Source: Drosophila miranda (taxonomy: Eukaryota; Arthropoda; Insecta; Diptera; Drosophilidae). From it: DNA of 64,000 bases. The stretch covers positions 6,183,249 to 6,247,248 of the forward strand of contig NW_022881603.1 in assembly GCF_003369915.1 (NCBI RefSeq). The letters are read 5' to 3'. A program made the translations under genes and the position numbers. The notes beneath the pieces were generated by a model. It did not search any database, had not been told where the DNA came from, and worked only from the letters and a program-made list of their open reading frames with translations. Positions 33,529 to 44,277 of the stretch are shown here, piece by piece (the first letter of the stretch is position 1; every line of letters begins with the position of its first letter).

Positions 33529-33727
33529 TGTAAACTTTTAGTAGCACGGTTTTATTATATGTTCTTCTTTCTTGATCGTCGTATTCGAATGAATGTGTGT
33601 TGGCATATCGATACTTGTCGAGGACAAGTATCGATATATCGAGTACATTGGTATTTCTTATAATACTATCGATGAGTAAATCTTAAACTAATATTCAAAT
33701 CTTATAAACTAATATTCATATCTTACA
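33529..33727 (-). repeat. LTR (5' LTR of the minus-strand gypsy element)
   Basis: This 199-bp sequence has TGTAA..TTACA ends. It is almost identical to 37850-38048, and no target duplication flanks this copy alone, as expected for one LTR of a larger element. It contains three TATCGAT-type words resembling DREF sites. Confidence 0.85.
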
Positions 33728-33824
33728 CTTAAGTATTTGTTTTCAATCAAATAAACTAGATTATATTATAACATAATGTTATAAAAGAAAATAGATCCAT
33801 TTGTACTTCAAAGTCAATGTCAGG

Positions 33825-34510
33825 CTGCTCAAAATAATAGGTACACTTTAAGTATTTTTATGAAAAAAGTTTGTTAACTGATTATTATTATTTTTTTGTT
33901 GCCTAAATGTTATTTAATAGTTAATATCCGATGTATCCACCTTTATTTTTTGTCACCTTTATAATTATTTTTGGCGTACTTTTAATAAGCGTCTGGCAGG
34001 TGTCTCATAACACAATTTTTGGACGCCCTCGCATAATTTTTGATTATTTGAAAATGAAAACTTAGCTAATTTTGTTTCGTAAATCTCCCCACAAGTTTTC
34101 GATTGGATTTAAGTCGGAAGACACTTTAAAACGTCTGTTGTTTGGTCCTCAAAAAATTTGGTCAAAAGCTTGGATGTGTGCCTTGGGTCGTTATATTACT
34201 TAAATACCCAATGGAAACTCATGTTTTCTTCAGCATAAGGTAGAATAACTGTCTGCAATCTGGGTTTGTATTGCGTCAGCGTCCATTCTGTTCGTTGTCA
34301 GGAAAAATGGACCTACGCCGTACCAGGATGAGCAGCCTGTTACGGTTAAAACTCTGTTATTCGGCGGTTTCCCTGTTTCATTTTTTTGTCACGGAACTGC
34401 AATACATTGACAAATAAAACATACCAAAAAAAATTTTGTTTTCATCACTTAAAGTACAACAAAATTAATTATTAATGAAAAGCTTCAACGTGTACCTATT
34501 ATTATGATCA
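33825..34510 (-). mobile_element. Tc1-like DNA transposon remnant, internally deleted
   Basis: On the minus strand a decayed transposase C-terminus is readable, including CSSWYGVGPFF and the hallmark DLNPIENLWG (34086-34115). It is broken by several frameshifts. Inverted repeats AATAATAGGTACAC (33833-33846) and its complement (34490-34503) lie at either end. The spacing is too short for a full ~1.6 kb Tc1/Bari/Minos-type element, so most of the transposase N-terminus is gone. Confidence 0.75.
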
Positions 34511-35630
34511 AGTGTGTATATCCCAGAATGACGCAGCGGAACAAGCACTTGCATTTTTTTACAGTTGCAGGTTTATACCTGCATTTTATACATCGAAAAA
34601 AACAATAATTTTTGGTGTTTAATCGTGTTTGGACACGCGTGATTAATTTTTCGATCATATAGCGGATCAAGTCACGTTTTTTTTGTAAATTTCGTCAAAC
34701 ATGTATTATTAGGGAACATTTCTAAATAATTTAGTTTTTAAAAATTTTGAACGTCATAAAAGATGATGCTTAAAATGGTTTCGGAATTCAAATTCATTTT
34801 GTTATTTTGCACACTTGATCACCTATGCGCATCCTTATAATGTGATAAATGCATCTATGTATATGTGTGCATGCTTATATGTAAATATTTCTGTTCCTGT
34901 ATCATATATTCTCATATAAATCCTCATCTGCTTAACCAGACTTCAAGTTAAGGCAGGTAGACTTTTTTTTTGATTTGGCCTCTTGTTATTAATAATAACA
35001 AATAACACAAATAACACCATACGAACACATTATGTACTATAATTATTAAAACCACGCAGTTAGACCAGATATAAAAATCTTATCGGAAGTTTGTTTCTTA
35101 TCTAGTTTTGCTTCGCCGAAAATATACTTTAAAAGTATAATTTGGCTTGATTTTGCCTTGGTTAACGTCGTCTCGTTATCCTGCACTTTAGATTGGACTT
35201 GAATTCCGGTGCAATACGATCATAAAATGGATTTCATGAAACAGCTGTTCATCACCTCAAAAATCAGAATCAGTTCTGTTATATGTTCGGTACAGGTATT
35301 ACAAATAAATTAACAACATTTTTCAACATCGATATTATCCGATTAGCACGAAGCTGTTTTGTTGGGTGTACAATTTGTTCATTGTGAAAAAATATGGAAC
35401 TATCGATAACCGAACTTGAAGCGGGTAATAGGCTCTGCACACTGATCCCATCCCGGGGGAACGGTGGGATTTTTTGATGGATGTGAAACTCCGATTCACA
35501 CTGGCACCATATACAATGAGGCAACAATGAGTCCTTGTAAATTATGTAAATTAGCCGTTGAAAAGGTCAACCCCATATTCAGGTGGAGCAGATTCAGAAT
35601 ATTGTTCGGCGATAATTGGATACCTTATAA
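34511..35630. other. Gene-free AT-rich stretch
   Basis: No supportable gene was found. There are scattered TATCGATA-like words (for example near 35402) and an imperfect polypyrimidine run near 34963. Short open frames here have no recognisable domains. Confidence 0.5.
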
Positions 35631-36170
35631 TTTAGTTAGTCAGCATTATTCAAGGGAATATCAAAATTGAGCAATAGGAACGATTACTGCCTTACGTTTT
35701 TTGTTGTTTAACCTCTTTCGCTAAAACCTTTTTTTAGGCAAAATCCAATATAAGTAAGTATTTCAAACAATCCAGTCAAGTAGAAAATAGGTTCATTTGA
35801 TAAAATTATGGTTTCCAATCTTTGGCGGAGAACAATTTACCCATTGAAAACCAAGAATGTATTTTAAGACGGCATGGATCTACATAAAGAATTTACAATC
35901 GGTAATTTTTACCGCCATTTACCTTAAGTAGTTGAACTCTTTAAATATAGGGGGCTTAGGTGGGCTAAGTTCGGTTTTTCATCGTACGAGACGATATATT
36001 ATTGTTGAGAAACCAAAATTGAGGTAAAAAAAATCCAATTCAAGTATTTAAAAAAAGCCAGTCAAGTAGAAAATAGATTCATTAATTGGATCAAATTATG
36101 TGGGCATGGCTTAAAGATCTAACTATTTAGTAATATTCGACGGAATATCAAAAACGAGGAATATGTATAA
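35631..36170. repeat. Dispersed repeat modules, related in inverse to 41385-41622
   Basis: Two word blocks recur. One is CAGCATTATTCAAGGGAATAT (about 35641, with a weaker copy near 36128). The other is GTCAAGTAGAAAATAG followed by an ATTATG block (35774 and 36061). Both blocks appear in inverse orientation at 41385-41622. This looks like a non-coding repeat family I cannot name. Confidence 0.6.
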
Positions 36171-36253
36171 TATAAATTGATTTCGTCAGTATATTTACGG
36201 TATATTTTGGTATATTTCTGAGGGTCGGACGGAATATTTTAGCGATAAATCCG

Positions 36254-36264
36254 CGGTCACACTA
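36254..36264 (+). promoter_or_regulatory. Drosophila core-promoter Motif 1 (M1BP-type)
   Basis: CGGTCACACTA fits the Drosophila Motif 1 consensus YGGTCACACTR exactly. It lies about 540 bp upstream of the PPP1R15 start and is the probable transcription start region of that housekeeping gene. Confidence 0.6.
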
Positions 36265-36805
36265 ATATGGAATTATTCTTGTGTAAAACGTGTGAAATTA
36301 TTAATATTTTCGTAACTGGACAACATATTTCATTGTGTATATGCAAAAACAACGCAGTGCAAGGCTACAATTGTTTTAAAATCTTCCCGAAAAGGAACTG
36401 ATGAGAAATATACGTAACATTTCACAACTTAGATGCATGATTTCATACCATATTCCATTTGAACAAAGTCATCGAGTAATCATGGATAAATCTGCCTCAA
36501 ATTAAAGTTGGCTTTGTGCAATGCCACCCAAAACAAAACACAAGAAAATGGCTTTTCAAAAGGAATTCCACGCAGACTTGTGTTTTGAAGAATAGATGTC
36601 GAAATTTCACACCCTTATGGGTACGTTGCTTGACTATTTCCTTCTCTTTGTTCTTCGAATGATTGGAAACATGAGCTCCCCAATATACGAGCACTATCGA
36701 TGCGCGCCGTCGCGCCAGCATGCTGGAGGGTAGACACCTAACAATATGCAGGAATAAGAGCCAGCGCCTTCGCTTGAACAGCGAACGGGTACGGAGAACC
36801 TGCTC

Positions 36806-37559
36806 ATGGATTCACTGGAGCCAGAACCTTTGGCCAACATGTTCAATTCTCTCCAATTAATGGCGATTAATGTTGTCAACCAAATGCAAACGGCCTTGCA
36901 GAATCGAGTGACGTCGAAGGTGTCAACAAACCTGCCTGGGCTCGATGCGTTTCATCAATGCGAACCGTCGTCTTCTTGCTACTTTTTTATCGATCTGCGA
37001 AACACTACAAACCGCTTTAAGGACTCTCAAGAAGAGTTTGGCAATAGCACTAGTCATCTATCCAACGACAAGAACAATAATGCTGATGACACGGCTGGTT
37101 CATCTGCTAAGAAGTCTATGCAGCGGCAGAGGAGTATTTCGGAATGCAGCGATAATAGTTTTGATATTTGCTTCGAGGACGATGACGAAAGTAGCGTGCA
37201 ACACACAGCATGCAGCGATGATGAGGAGGATTACGAACAGTTTGAGGTGTGTGAGTGCATCAACGACAGCTCGACAACAAACAAAAAGGTATGGATAGAA
37301 TTCTTCATAAATATAAATGCTCTTGATCCTCATAATTGTGTCTTAATAGGTGCGTTTCAACTTGAAGCCCGAAGTACATGTTATGCTCGCCTGGGACTTT
37401 GCTTATCGGGCAGCGCGGAAGAGCGAGTGGCAAGTGATGGCTCGGGATCGTTTCCGATTCCAGCAGAGGATACATCGTGTAGCTCCAATTCTAAATCCCA
37501 TCCTGACTCCAAATCACAGAGAACAAGTCTACAAGGCTCGATTCCGCAATGTAGAATAA
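36806..37559 (+). CDS. PPP1R15: PPP1R15 (GADD34-type) eIF2alpha phosphatase regulatory subunit
   Basis: Two exons (36806-37288 and 37350-37559, GT-AG intron) give about 230 residues. The C-terminus holds the PP1-binding motif KVRF, split by the intron, followed by the PPP1R15 core AWDFAYRAARKSEWQVMARD and DRFRFQQRI. The protein brings PP1 to phosphorylated eIF2alpha and restores translation after stress. The middle is acidic and Ser-rich. Both exons are open and the splice sites are good, so this copy may still be functional. An ATG at 36746 is followed three codons later by a TAA in the same frame. The frame then stays open to 36806, so an older N-terminus may have been lost. Identification is firm from the core motif; whether it is expressed is unknown. 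Confidence 0.9.
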
Positions 37560-37849
37560 TTCGTTTTGTATTTTGTATTCATACCTGAATTATTCGTTGA
37601 TGTAAATATTACAATTTAGTCAGATTACGACTACGACCTGTATTAAGCACACTGTTTGAGTAATCAATGTAACCGCTGAGTTTGTGATTGACCTTTTCCA
37701 AGCCAAAAAATATTCAACCTGTAATGGCTAGCACGTCAAACGAAATTTCATTTTGCTTTTTTGCTAATATTTAGTACCATAAGGAAATTGGATTTGTTGA
37801 TAGAGGGATAAGATAATATTAAACTGCTAAATAAAATAAGTTTTAGATG
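37560..37849. other. 3' flank of PPP1R15
   Basis: AT-rich sequence with possible polyadenylation words (ATAAAATAAG near 37830). No other gene was seen before the solo LTR. Confidence 0.5.
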
Positions 37850-38048
37850 TGTAAACTTTTAATAGCACGGTTTTATTATATGTTCTTCTTTCTTGATCGT
37901 CGTATTCGAATGAATGTGTGTTGGCATATCGATACTTGTCGAGGACAAGTATCGATATATCGAGTACATTGGTATTTCTTATAATACTATCGATGAGTAA
38001 ATCTTAAACTAATATTCAAATCTTATAAACTAATATTCATATCTTACA
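37850..38048. repeat. Solo LTR with GATG target duplication
   Basis: This is a 199-bp copy of the LTR at 33529-33727, with TGTAA..TTACA ends. It is flanked by GATG on both sides (37846-37849, 38049-38052). Nothing of the element body is present, so it arose by recombination between two LTRs. It sits between PPP1R15 and mr. Confidence 0.93.
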
Positions 38049-38360
38049 GATGTATTTTATATAGCATTACTGTGTCTGTAAACCAAAAGGACCACCCTTT
38101 CATATACATATATTACATAAATAACCGAAAACCATTAACTAACAAAGCCAAAAGTTATATATTTCAAAAAGTAACGACTTCATTTTGAGCGGAGTGACTC
38201 TTCATAGAAGAGAACACTTGAAAACCAGTCTGATAAGGTGCGATTACGGTTTGATAAGAGAACCGATTCTTCTAACGTTGAATTTCATAAATGTTATCAT
38301 TTGTATGAACTGATTTCTTCATTCATGTGCTTACTCTTCATTATTCAACACGCTCCCAAT

Positions 38361-41043
38361 TTACTTGGCCAATTGATAAACTCCACCAGAAAATAGAACC
38401 TTATGTTCTCTAACTTTACGCTGCAGGAAGTGTTTAAGCTCGTCTTGAGTAAACTCCACGCCTCCACTATGCGAGGCAAAGAGTTTTAGCATCTGATGGA
38501 TTCGATCGATGGGCATGGAATCAAGGTTCGTGAGCATGCCCACAATATAGGACCAAAATGCCTAAAGTAATTTCCAATTAAATAATCTGTTTGAATAGAG
38601 TCTGAGCTGCACTTACTTGAAGTTCCTCCTCCCTTTGATCGCTGGCAGATGCCATGGCCGACTCTAGATCTTCATTGTCGGCCTCAGCAAGACTCATTTC
38701 CTCAAACTGTGACTTTTTAGTTTCCTTTTCTAGAAGTGTAAATAGTCCCGGGGAAGATTCTGAAATCAAACCATGATTTTGCCAAAAACTTATCCGACGC
38801 CTGAGCGCTGAATCAGGAACTTTTGTGATTGAACTAAGTTCCTCAATGGTCCATTCACCTGTTGAGATTGATTTTTATTAAACATATTTCTGCTAGTTCT
38901 TTTCAATGGCATATTCCTTACTCTTGTTTTGGAAATGGTATATGATCACGGCCAGCGTTGGGCTCACCACAATGTCCATTGTTCGGTCTCCGATTTCAAT
39001 AACAATATTGACGCGACCTGTTACCGTACGCCAGTTGAGAGTACGGTTCCCCTTATACCCCTCATAGGCCTTGGTATACTTTTTGAACTCATTCTCGATT
39101 TCCTCTGGCAACTGACGACTCTCCTTGTTAAAGGATGGCCAAAACTGTGCAGATATAATGAGCGAAGAGATGTCAAACATCTGATCTAAAATAGCAGTAG
39201 TAATAATTTGAATACATCTGATTACCTTCGATTGATTGATTGGATGCTACTCACTTTCATTGATATTGCCATCGCCGTGAATGTGCGCGTTGATTCGCTT
39301 TGAATCGGTTACGTCCTTCAACATCACCTCGCAGCTGTGCAAAAGCGAATCCCCAAAGCGAATTTTCAACAGTTCTAGGTTTCGAATTTCCTTTTCTGAA
39401 TATCTATCCTATCTTTGATTTGTTGTATTTCATGAGATTAGCATCGATTCCAAATGGATCCGGTTCCCAGTTCTCCCAATTGCTGAACTCGTCGGGGCCA
39501 GACTCCTTGCCATTTTTGATCGACTCCCCTTTGGCCAATTCTTCGGACAAGTCGGTTGGTCCCTCTTCTGTAAGTCCTGTTACAACGCGTCGAACTGTGT
39601 CGCTGCGTTTACGCAGATAATCTTTGATCGGAGCAGTAACCATCTCCAAAATTACCCCAGATTGGTCCAGATGACGAATTGCTTTTATGGCGGCTACGTA
39701 TCCAGTTAATATATTCATCGTATTAACCCCAGGATGGAGAATTCTGGCTTCCAACGAGCTTCTCAGTGACTCCGTTAAGTAGACTCGCATATCAATTTTC
39801 TCCATACAAATCTTCAAGTCATCTATGGCTGGTATTGAATCTGGATAGTCTACAGTACAAATGTACATGGTTTTATGAGTAAAGATAGGAAAGGAATGAA
39901 TATATAATAAACATATAAACCTACCAATTATAATACTGAAGAATTGGCCAATAACGCTCTGGGCAAACGTTTGAAGGATTGAACAGATGAGGGAACTTCC
40001 AGTTCCTTGGCACTATCTTTGTTTTGCCAATCTGTGAAAATGCTCTTCAACCATGTCATTATAACATCTGCCAGCCACTGTAAAGGATATCCTACAGTTA
40101 GCACAAGTTAGTCTCCTATTGGAGGACTGCATGGCTTACCTTTTCCAGTTGCTTGAGGTGACTTCTATCAAAAATACCCTGGCACGTGTTGTTTATATGC
40201 TCTTTGATTTTGAGCTTTATGAGGGATGTTAAAGCCCTGCCAGTCAAACGATCTATTAAGTTCATCTCAAACAATTTCATATTGGTTTTGTTCACCATTT
40301 CAGTAAGACGAAGACAGCAGCACTGCTCTACGTCGAAATTGCAGCCGACGCATAACAGTTCGTCGAATACCTCCGAGTCTATAAATTATAAATCATAAGC
40401 CTGCAAAGTAAATTATCCATAATTTTGTATGTACGTACCGACTGTTGTTAAAGCAAGATGCGAAGCTTTGGTGTAGAGTTTGAAATGAACCCAATAGAAG
40501 GCTCCCACAACCACACTGAATGCTGGTGGCAACTGGGACAACAACGAATCACGTAGGTAGGATTTGATGGAATCTTCGTGCAATAATTTCGCAGAGCTTA
40601 GGCCTGAACTAATTTCCGGGTTCATAAGACGTGCAAGTCGGGGTTTAACTTGCATTAAAATGTTAAAGCTATGATACAGCTCGTTAATAGCATCAATGAA
40701 CTGGGTAAACAATTTGTTCTTATCCGGTAGTGCTTCTATGACTATGGTACGCTGTCTCCTTGAAAATGCTTCCAGAATTTGGGCGCAAGTACATTTCGAA
40801 TCACCGACTGAATTTCTAGATCCAAAATTGCCGCAAATGTGTCAATGTTGCCCAATTCCTGTAGGTGCCGGCGAACATTCTCGTACACCGCTTCTTCAAC
40901 CGGCTGAGAAGGTCCAGGGCTCTGTGAAAATGTGTTATGCTAATAATAAAAATATCCGTGCTATCAATAACAAAACCTACCCCACCACCCAGAACTGGAA
41001 ATATTTTCAGCACGTCCAGCCACAAAGCATCAAAGTCGCACAT
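38361..41043 (-). pseudogene. mr: mr / APC2, anaphase-promoting complex cullin-like subunit, degenerate
   Basis: Eight exons with good splice sites can be followed: 40981-41043, 40439-40921, 40140-40378, 39925-40077, 39255-39849, 38922-39185, 38617-38858 and 38361-38561. Family blocks include LHPGVNTMNILTGYVAAIKA, LRKRSDTVRRVVTGL, NWEPDPFGID, the cullin segment DRTMDIVVSPTLAVIIYHFQ, and the winged-helix end (HKVLFSGGVYQLAK). APC2 is the cullin scaffold that binds the RING subunit APC11 in the anaphase-promoting ubiquitin ligase. This copy is broken. Exon 2 changes frame at about 40760-40770. Exon 4 changes frame at about 40000-40015. In exon 5 a stop follows SKIG at about 39404, and roughly 30 family residues are missing before the frame resumes at the EIRNLELLK block. 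Intact introns exclude a processed copy. Confidence 0.9.
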
Positions 41044-41384
41044 CTTATTCTATTAAAAAATGTAAACAATAATTTGCAGACCAGGTGAAAAAGCGAACTT
41101 AGCACACTAAGTCCCCCTCTATTTAAACAGTTTAACTACTTCAGGTAAATGACGGTAAAAATTATCGAATGTAAATTTTTCTTGTAGATGCATGCCATCT
41201 TTCCTCTGAACTTAAAAAAAAACACGATACTGCGCTAAAAATATTAAATTATCATTATTTATTCGGTGGAATATGAAAGTACCTCTTGGTCTACAATGGG
41301 TTAATCGTTCTCCGTCAAGGATTGGAAACCTGATGTTCGATTTGATTTCACTACCTAGGTAGGACTTTCATACCTGAAAACATA

Positions 41385-41622
41385 ATTTTTTCCGATTGAT
41401 AGATAAATTTTCTACAAGATTTGCTAATTTTATCTACTGCCTTTTATTGAATTTTTTCTAGAAAAAGTGTTTTATCGAAAAAGGTTAAATAAATAAAACA
41501 TAAGTGTGTAATCGCTCGTATTGCTCAATTTTTATATTCCGTTGAATAATGCTGGCTAACTAAGACTCTCAGCTCTACCCACATAATTGTATGACATTGA
41601 TAAATAAATTTTCTACAAGGCT
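41385..41622. repeat. Dispersed repeat modules, inverse copies of 35631-36170
   Basis: GATAAATTTTCTACAAG occurs at about 41400 and again (as AAATAAATTTTCTACAAG) at about 41600. Between them a segment is the reverse complement of 35631-35682 with few mismatches. Confidence 0.6.
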
Positions 41623-41711
41623 AACTGCTTTTAAGTACTCCCTTTTATATTATTGTGTCTAAAACAAGGTTTAAAAAAAAGTTACACAAAAAATAGTGGC
41701 AACGGAATTTG

Positions 41712-41739
41712 AAATCACCTCGGGGAAGAGAGGTGATTT
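41712..41739. repeat. Perfect 10-bp inverted repeat
   Basis: AAATCACCTC and GAGGTGATTT are separated by 8 bp. The function is unknown; it could be a transposon end or a chance hairpin. Confidence 0.8.
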
Positions 41740-42494
41740 TATACGACCATCGACTTTATACGAGAAGTGCTCGCCAAATAGAAATTGTTTGAAAGTGAAT
41801 AAGTGAAAAGGATACGAATGCTAATTTAATAGATTGATAATACAAACCGTCAATATACCTTCACTCAATTTCGTTGTAGAAATATAAATAAAAGTATATA
41901 ATATACCGTAAATGGTAACCCTGCAGAAAAGTGTAAAAATAAATCGATAGTACGGTATCACTATCGATATGCTCCGATGCGAGTATTAAGGAAATCACCG
42001 ATTGTATTAAAGCTATTAGCAAGAAATACTTATTCAAATACATATTTTAATTTCCTGCGTGAAGAATATTTTAATTACCATTCAGGCATAATTCAACGTA
42101 CATTCCACTGTACATTTAAACATGCAGATCAATTAACTAAGTTCAATTGAAGTTTGAAGACACAGATATACTGACTATGTAGTATATATGTATATATTCT
42201 TTTAATGTAAACATCCCAGTCCAAAAGGCAAACATTTTAAAAATACATACATCTTAATGTTCTGATAAACACAAATTCATTTAAGCAAAATTTTCATATG
42301 AAATACAGAAAAAAAATTATTTACACACATAAAAGTTACGATTTTACAGAACCAGGAATAAATATTTATAGGAATATTGTTAAATTGCAGAATTATTTAT
42401 TTTTATTGTACTGTGTGTCACCCAACACACGCCCGTTTTAGCCAATATAAATTGGGATGCCAATGGCTTTGTAACTTATTGAATATTTAAGAGA

Positions 42495-43652
42495 CTATCG
42501 TATTTTCAAATGCGTCTGCTGATGCTTTTTCAAGTGATCGCTTCGTACAAAGCGTCGTAAGCATTGAGGACAGGCATAGGGCTTTTCGCCCGTGTGCGTT
42601 CGTATATGCCGGTTAAGATCATCCTGCCGTTTAAATCGCTTTTCACATTGTCGGCAGCGAAAAGGACGATCTTGCACAAACTGAGGTATACCATAGGTAC
42701 TAGGACCATCCTGTGGCGGCAATTGAGACAGTGTATTTACAATTTCGTCGGCAGGCTCGTACTTGACCTCAGGTTTGGAGTTAAGGAAAGATGGCAACTG
42801 ACTTTCAGGTAAAGGTGCTACAATATGGTACTTGTCACTATGCTCGGGACGTTCCAATTTGATTTTCAGTGGCTTGTGCTGAAAATCAACTATATCCGCA
42901 GGCTGTTGTTGATGTCGGTCTATGTTCTGCTCCCCTGTACCCAGCACAGCCATGAAGTGGAACCCCGACTCTGGCTCTGATGTTTGTTTCCTGGATGATT
43001 TTAACCGAACATTGTTGGGTATCGAACGTTTAGGAGTGCTGCTCTTTAGTTGCCGGTCATGTGTGGCCAGGTGCTTTGTTAGGTGATCACTGCGGGAGAA
43101 CTTCTTGGTGCACTGCACGCACTCGAAAGGCTTCTCCCCCGTATGGGTGCGCAGGTGCCTATTGAGTTCGTCCGATCGGGTGAAACCCTTTCCACATTTG
43201 GGTTCGCTGCAAACAAACGGCTTGATGCCTGTGTGCCATGTGAGATGGGAGCGCAGGTGAGAGCTTTTTCCATAGCTTTTCGTACAGTTGTCGTAGGTAC
43301 AAACGAATTTTCGTTTGGGGTCAGCTGCATGTGGAGTAGCTAGTAGTTTGATGGTGGGCATTATGCGAATTTTAGAATTCCCGGTGAATTGCGAACCATC
43401 TCCGTTTGAATTCCGGTTATTCTCAGTCTCAACTCCGTTGTGTACATTTTCGAGATCCAATGGCGCCGAATCATGCTTAAGATCGCCAAAAATGGTCGAG
43501 GCTCTAAGTATTATATCTGACGCCTGTTCATTTAAATGTGTGCCGACCGCTAGTGTCGGAAACGCTGGTGGTGGTTTCATGGATTCTATAGGCGTTAACG
43601 TTGATGTCGTCAGCATTTGGGGTGTGGGCGTGTTTGCTACTACTTGTGACAT
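42495..43652 (-). CDS. C2H2 zinc-finger transcription factor, KLF/Sp-like (probable CG3065 orthologue)
   Basis: The frame is open for 385 residues from the ATG at 43652; a GTG three codons upstream is not a plausible start. The N-terminal third is Ser/Thr/Pro-rich. Three linked C2H2 fingers follow in the middle ([55 protein letters not shown]). Finger residues [24 protein letters not shown] are close to KLF/Sp proteins, which bind GC/CACCC boxes. Two more fingers end the protein. This 3+2 layout is unusual for KLF/Sp. Its position next to mr fits D. melanogaster CG3065. No frameshift or stop was seen, in contrast to its neighbours. An upstream exon is possible. Confidence 0.85.
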   Translation of the reverse strand: MSQVVANTPTPQMLTTSTLTPIESMKPPPAFPTLAVGTHLNEQASDIILRASTIFGDLKHDSAPLDLENVHNGVETENNRNSNGDGSQFTGNSKIRIMPTIKLLATPHAADPKRKFVCTYDNCTKSYGKSSHLRSHLTWHTGIKPFVCSEPKCGKGFTRSDELNRHLRTHTGEKPFECVQCTKKFSRSDHLTKHLATHDRQLKSSTPKRSIPNNVRLKSSRKQTSEPESGFHFMAVLGTGEQNIDRHQQQPADIVDFQHKPLKIKLERPEHSDKYHIVAPLPESQLPSFLNSKPEVKYEPADEIVNTLSQLPPQDGPSTYGIPQFVQDRPFRCRQCEKRFKRQDDLNRHIRTHTGEKPYACPQCLRRFVRSDHLKKHQQTHLKIR

Positions 43653-44277
43653 TACGCTCACGTTTGAGTTTCCTTAAAAGCCGAAATGTGTTCCGTATCC
43701 AGTCTGCAATTTTAAACCAACACAAAGGGGCAGTTTAATTATTTACTTTACCCTATTCTGCTCAGTGGGCGTCGGCGGTATTTATCAGTAAAATGGTCCC
43801 TCGTCACCATAGCCAGCACGGATACCGATTTAGTTTTGAATTGCATGTGCCGTACACAATTTTTTATAGATTAAAACCAGCAAAAATACATATACAATAT
43901 AATTTAATTTAACTGTATTTTTTATTTTATTTATATCTGCAGAACATTATATAGCGATGGTTGAAGTGTTGTATGGCGATATAGCGACCAATTGACTGAC
44001 ACTTATTGATGGCACTCTGAAAACTATCGACAGAACTCAGAGTCAAGTGAGGTGCTATAGTTATAATAAATATTATTTCGGCTGTTCAGGTAGTGTTTGG
44101 CCACAGATTTGCAGGTTGAAAGTCTAAAACTCTAAATTAAATTAAATATATATGGTATCGAACTAAATATTGAAACATCTGCGACTTGTGTCATCGATAG
44201 CTATCGCAATAGTTTGGTTTGGCGGAAGGAAAAATCAAAACATTCATCGACTAATTAATTAAATGAATTATCTTAAA
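43653..44277. promoter_or_regulatory. Divergent promoter region of the zinc-finger and MADF genes
   Basis: This 625-bp region lies between two divergently transcribed genes. It contains a CATCGATAGCTATCG block at 44192-44206 that resembles DREF-type sites. The left half is AT-rich. No other gene was seen. Confidence 0.45.

Larger units (their letters stand above)
28475..33727 (-). mobile_element. Degenerate Ty3/gypsy LTR retrotransposon
   Basis: On the minus strand, a 199-bp LTR (33529-33727) is followed by a 128-bp leader, gag, protease, reverse transcriptase, RNase H and integrase. Pol is split over at least six reading frames by indels and stops. No matching LTR is found at the left end (28215-28474), which instead holds hairpin repeats, so the 3' end is truncated or replaced. 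A solo copy of the same LTR lies at 37850-38048. Confidence 0.85.
41044..42494. other. Intergenic region between mr and the zinc-finger gene
   Basis: No gene was seen. It holds the inverse-oriented dispersed repeat modules (41385-41622), a perfect inverted repeat at 41712-41739, and two ATCGATA/TATCGATA words at 41943-41971 that resemble DREF sites. AT-rich 3' flank of the zinc-finger gene follows. Confidence 0.55.

Noticed and set aside
43653..43661. GTG start nine bases upstream of the zinc-finger ATG
   Set aside because: Non-ATG initiation is unlikely here and a TAA lies just upstream in the same frame; the ATG at 43652 is preferred.
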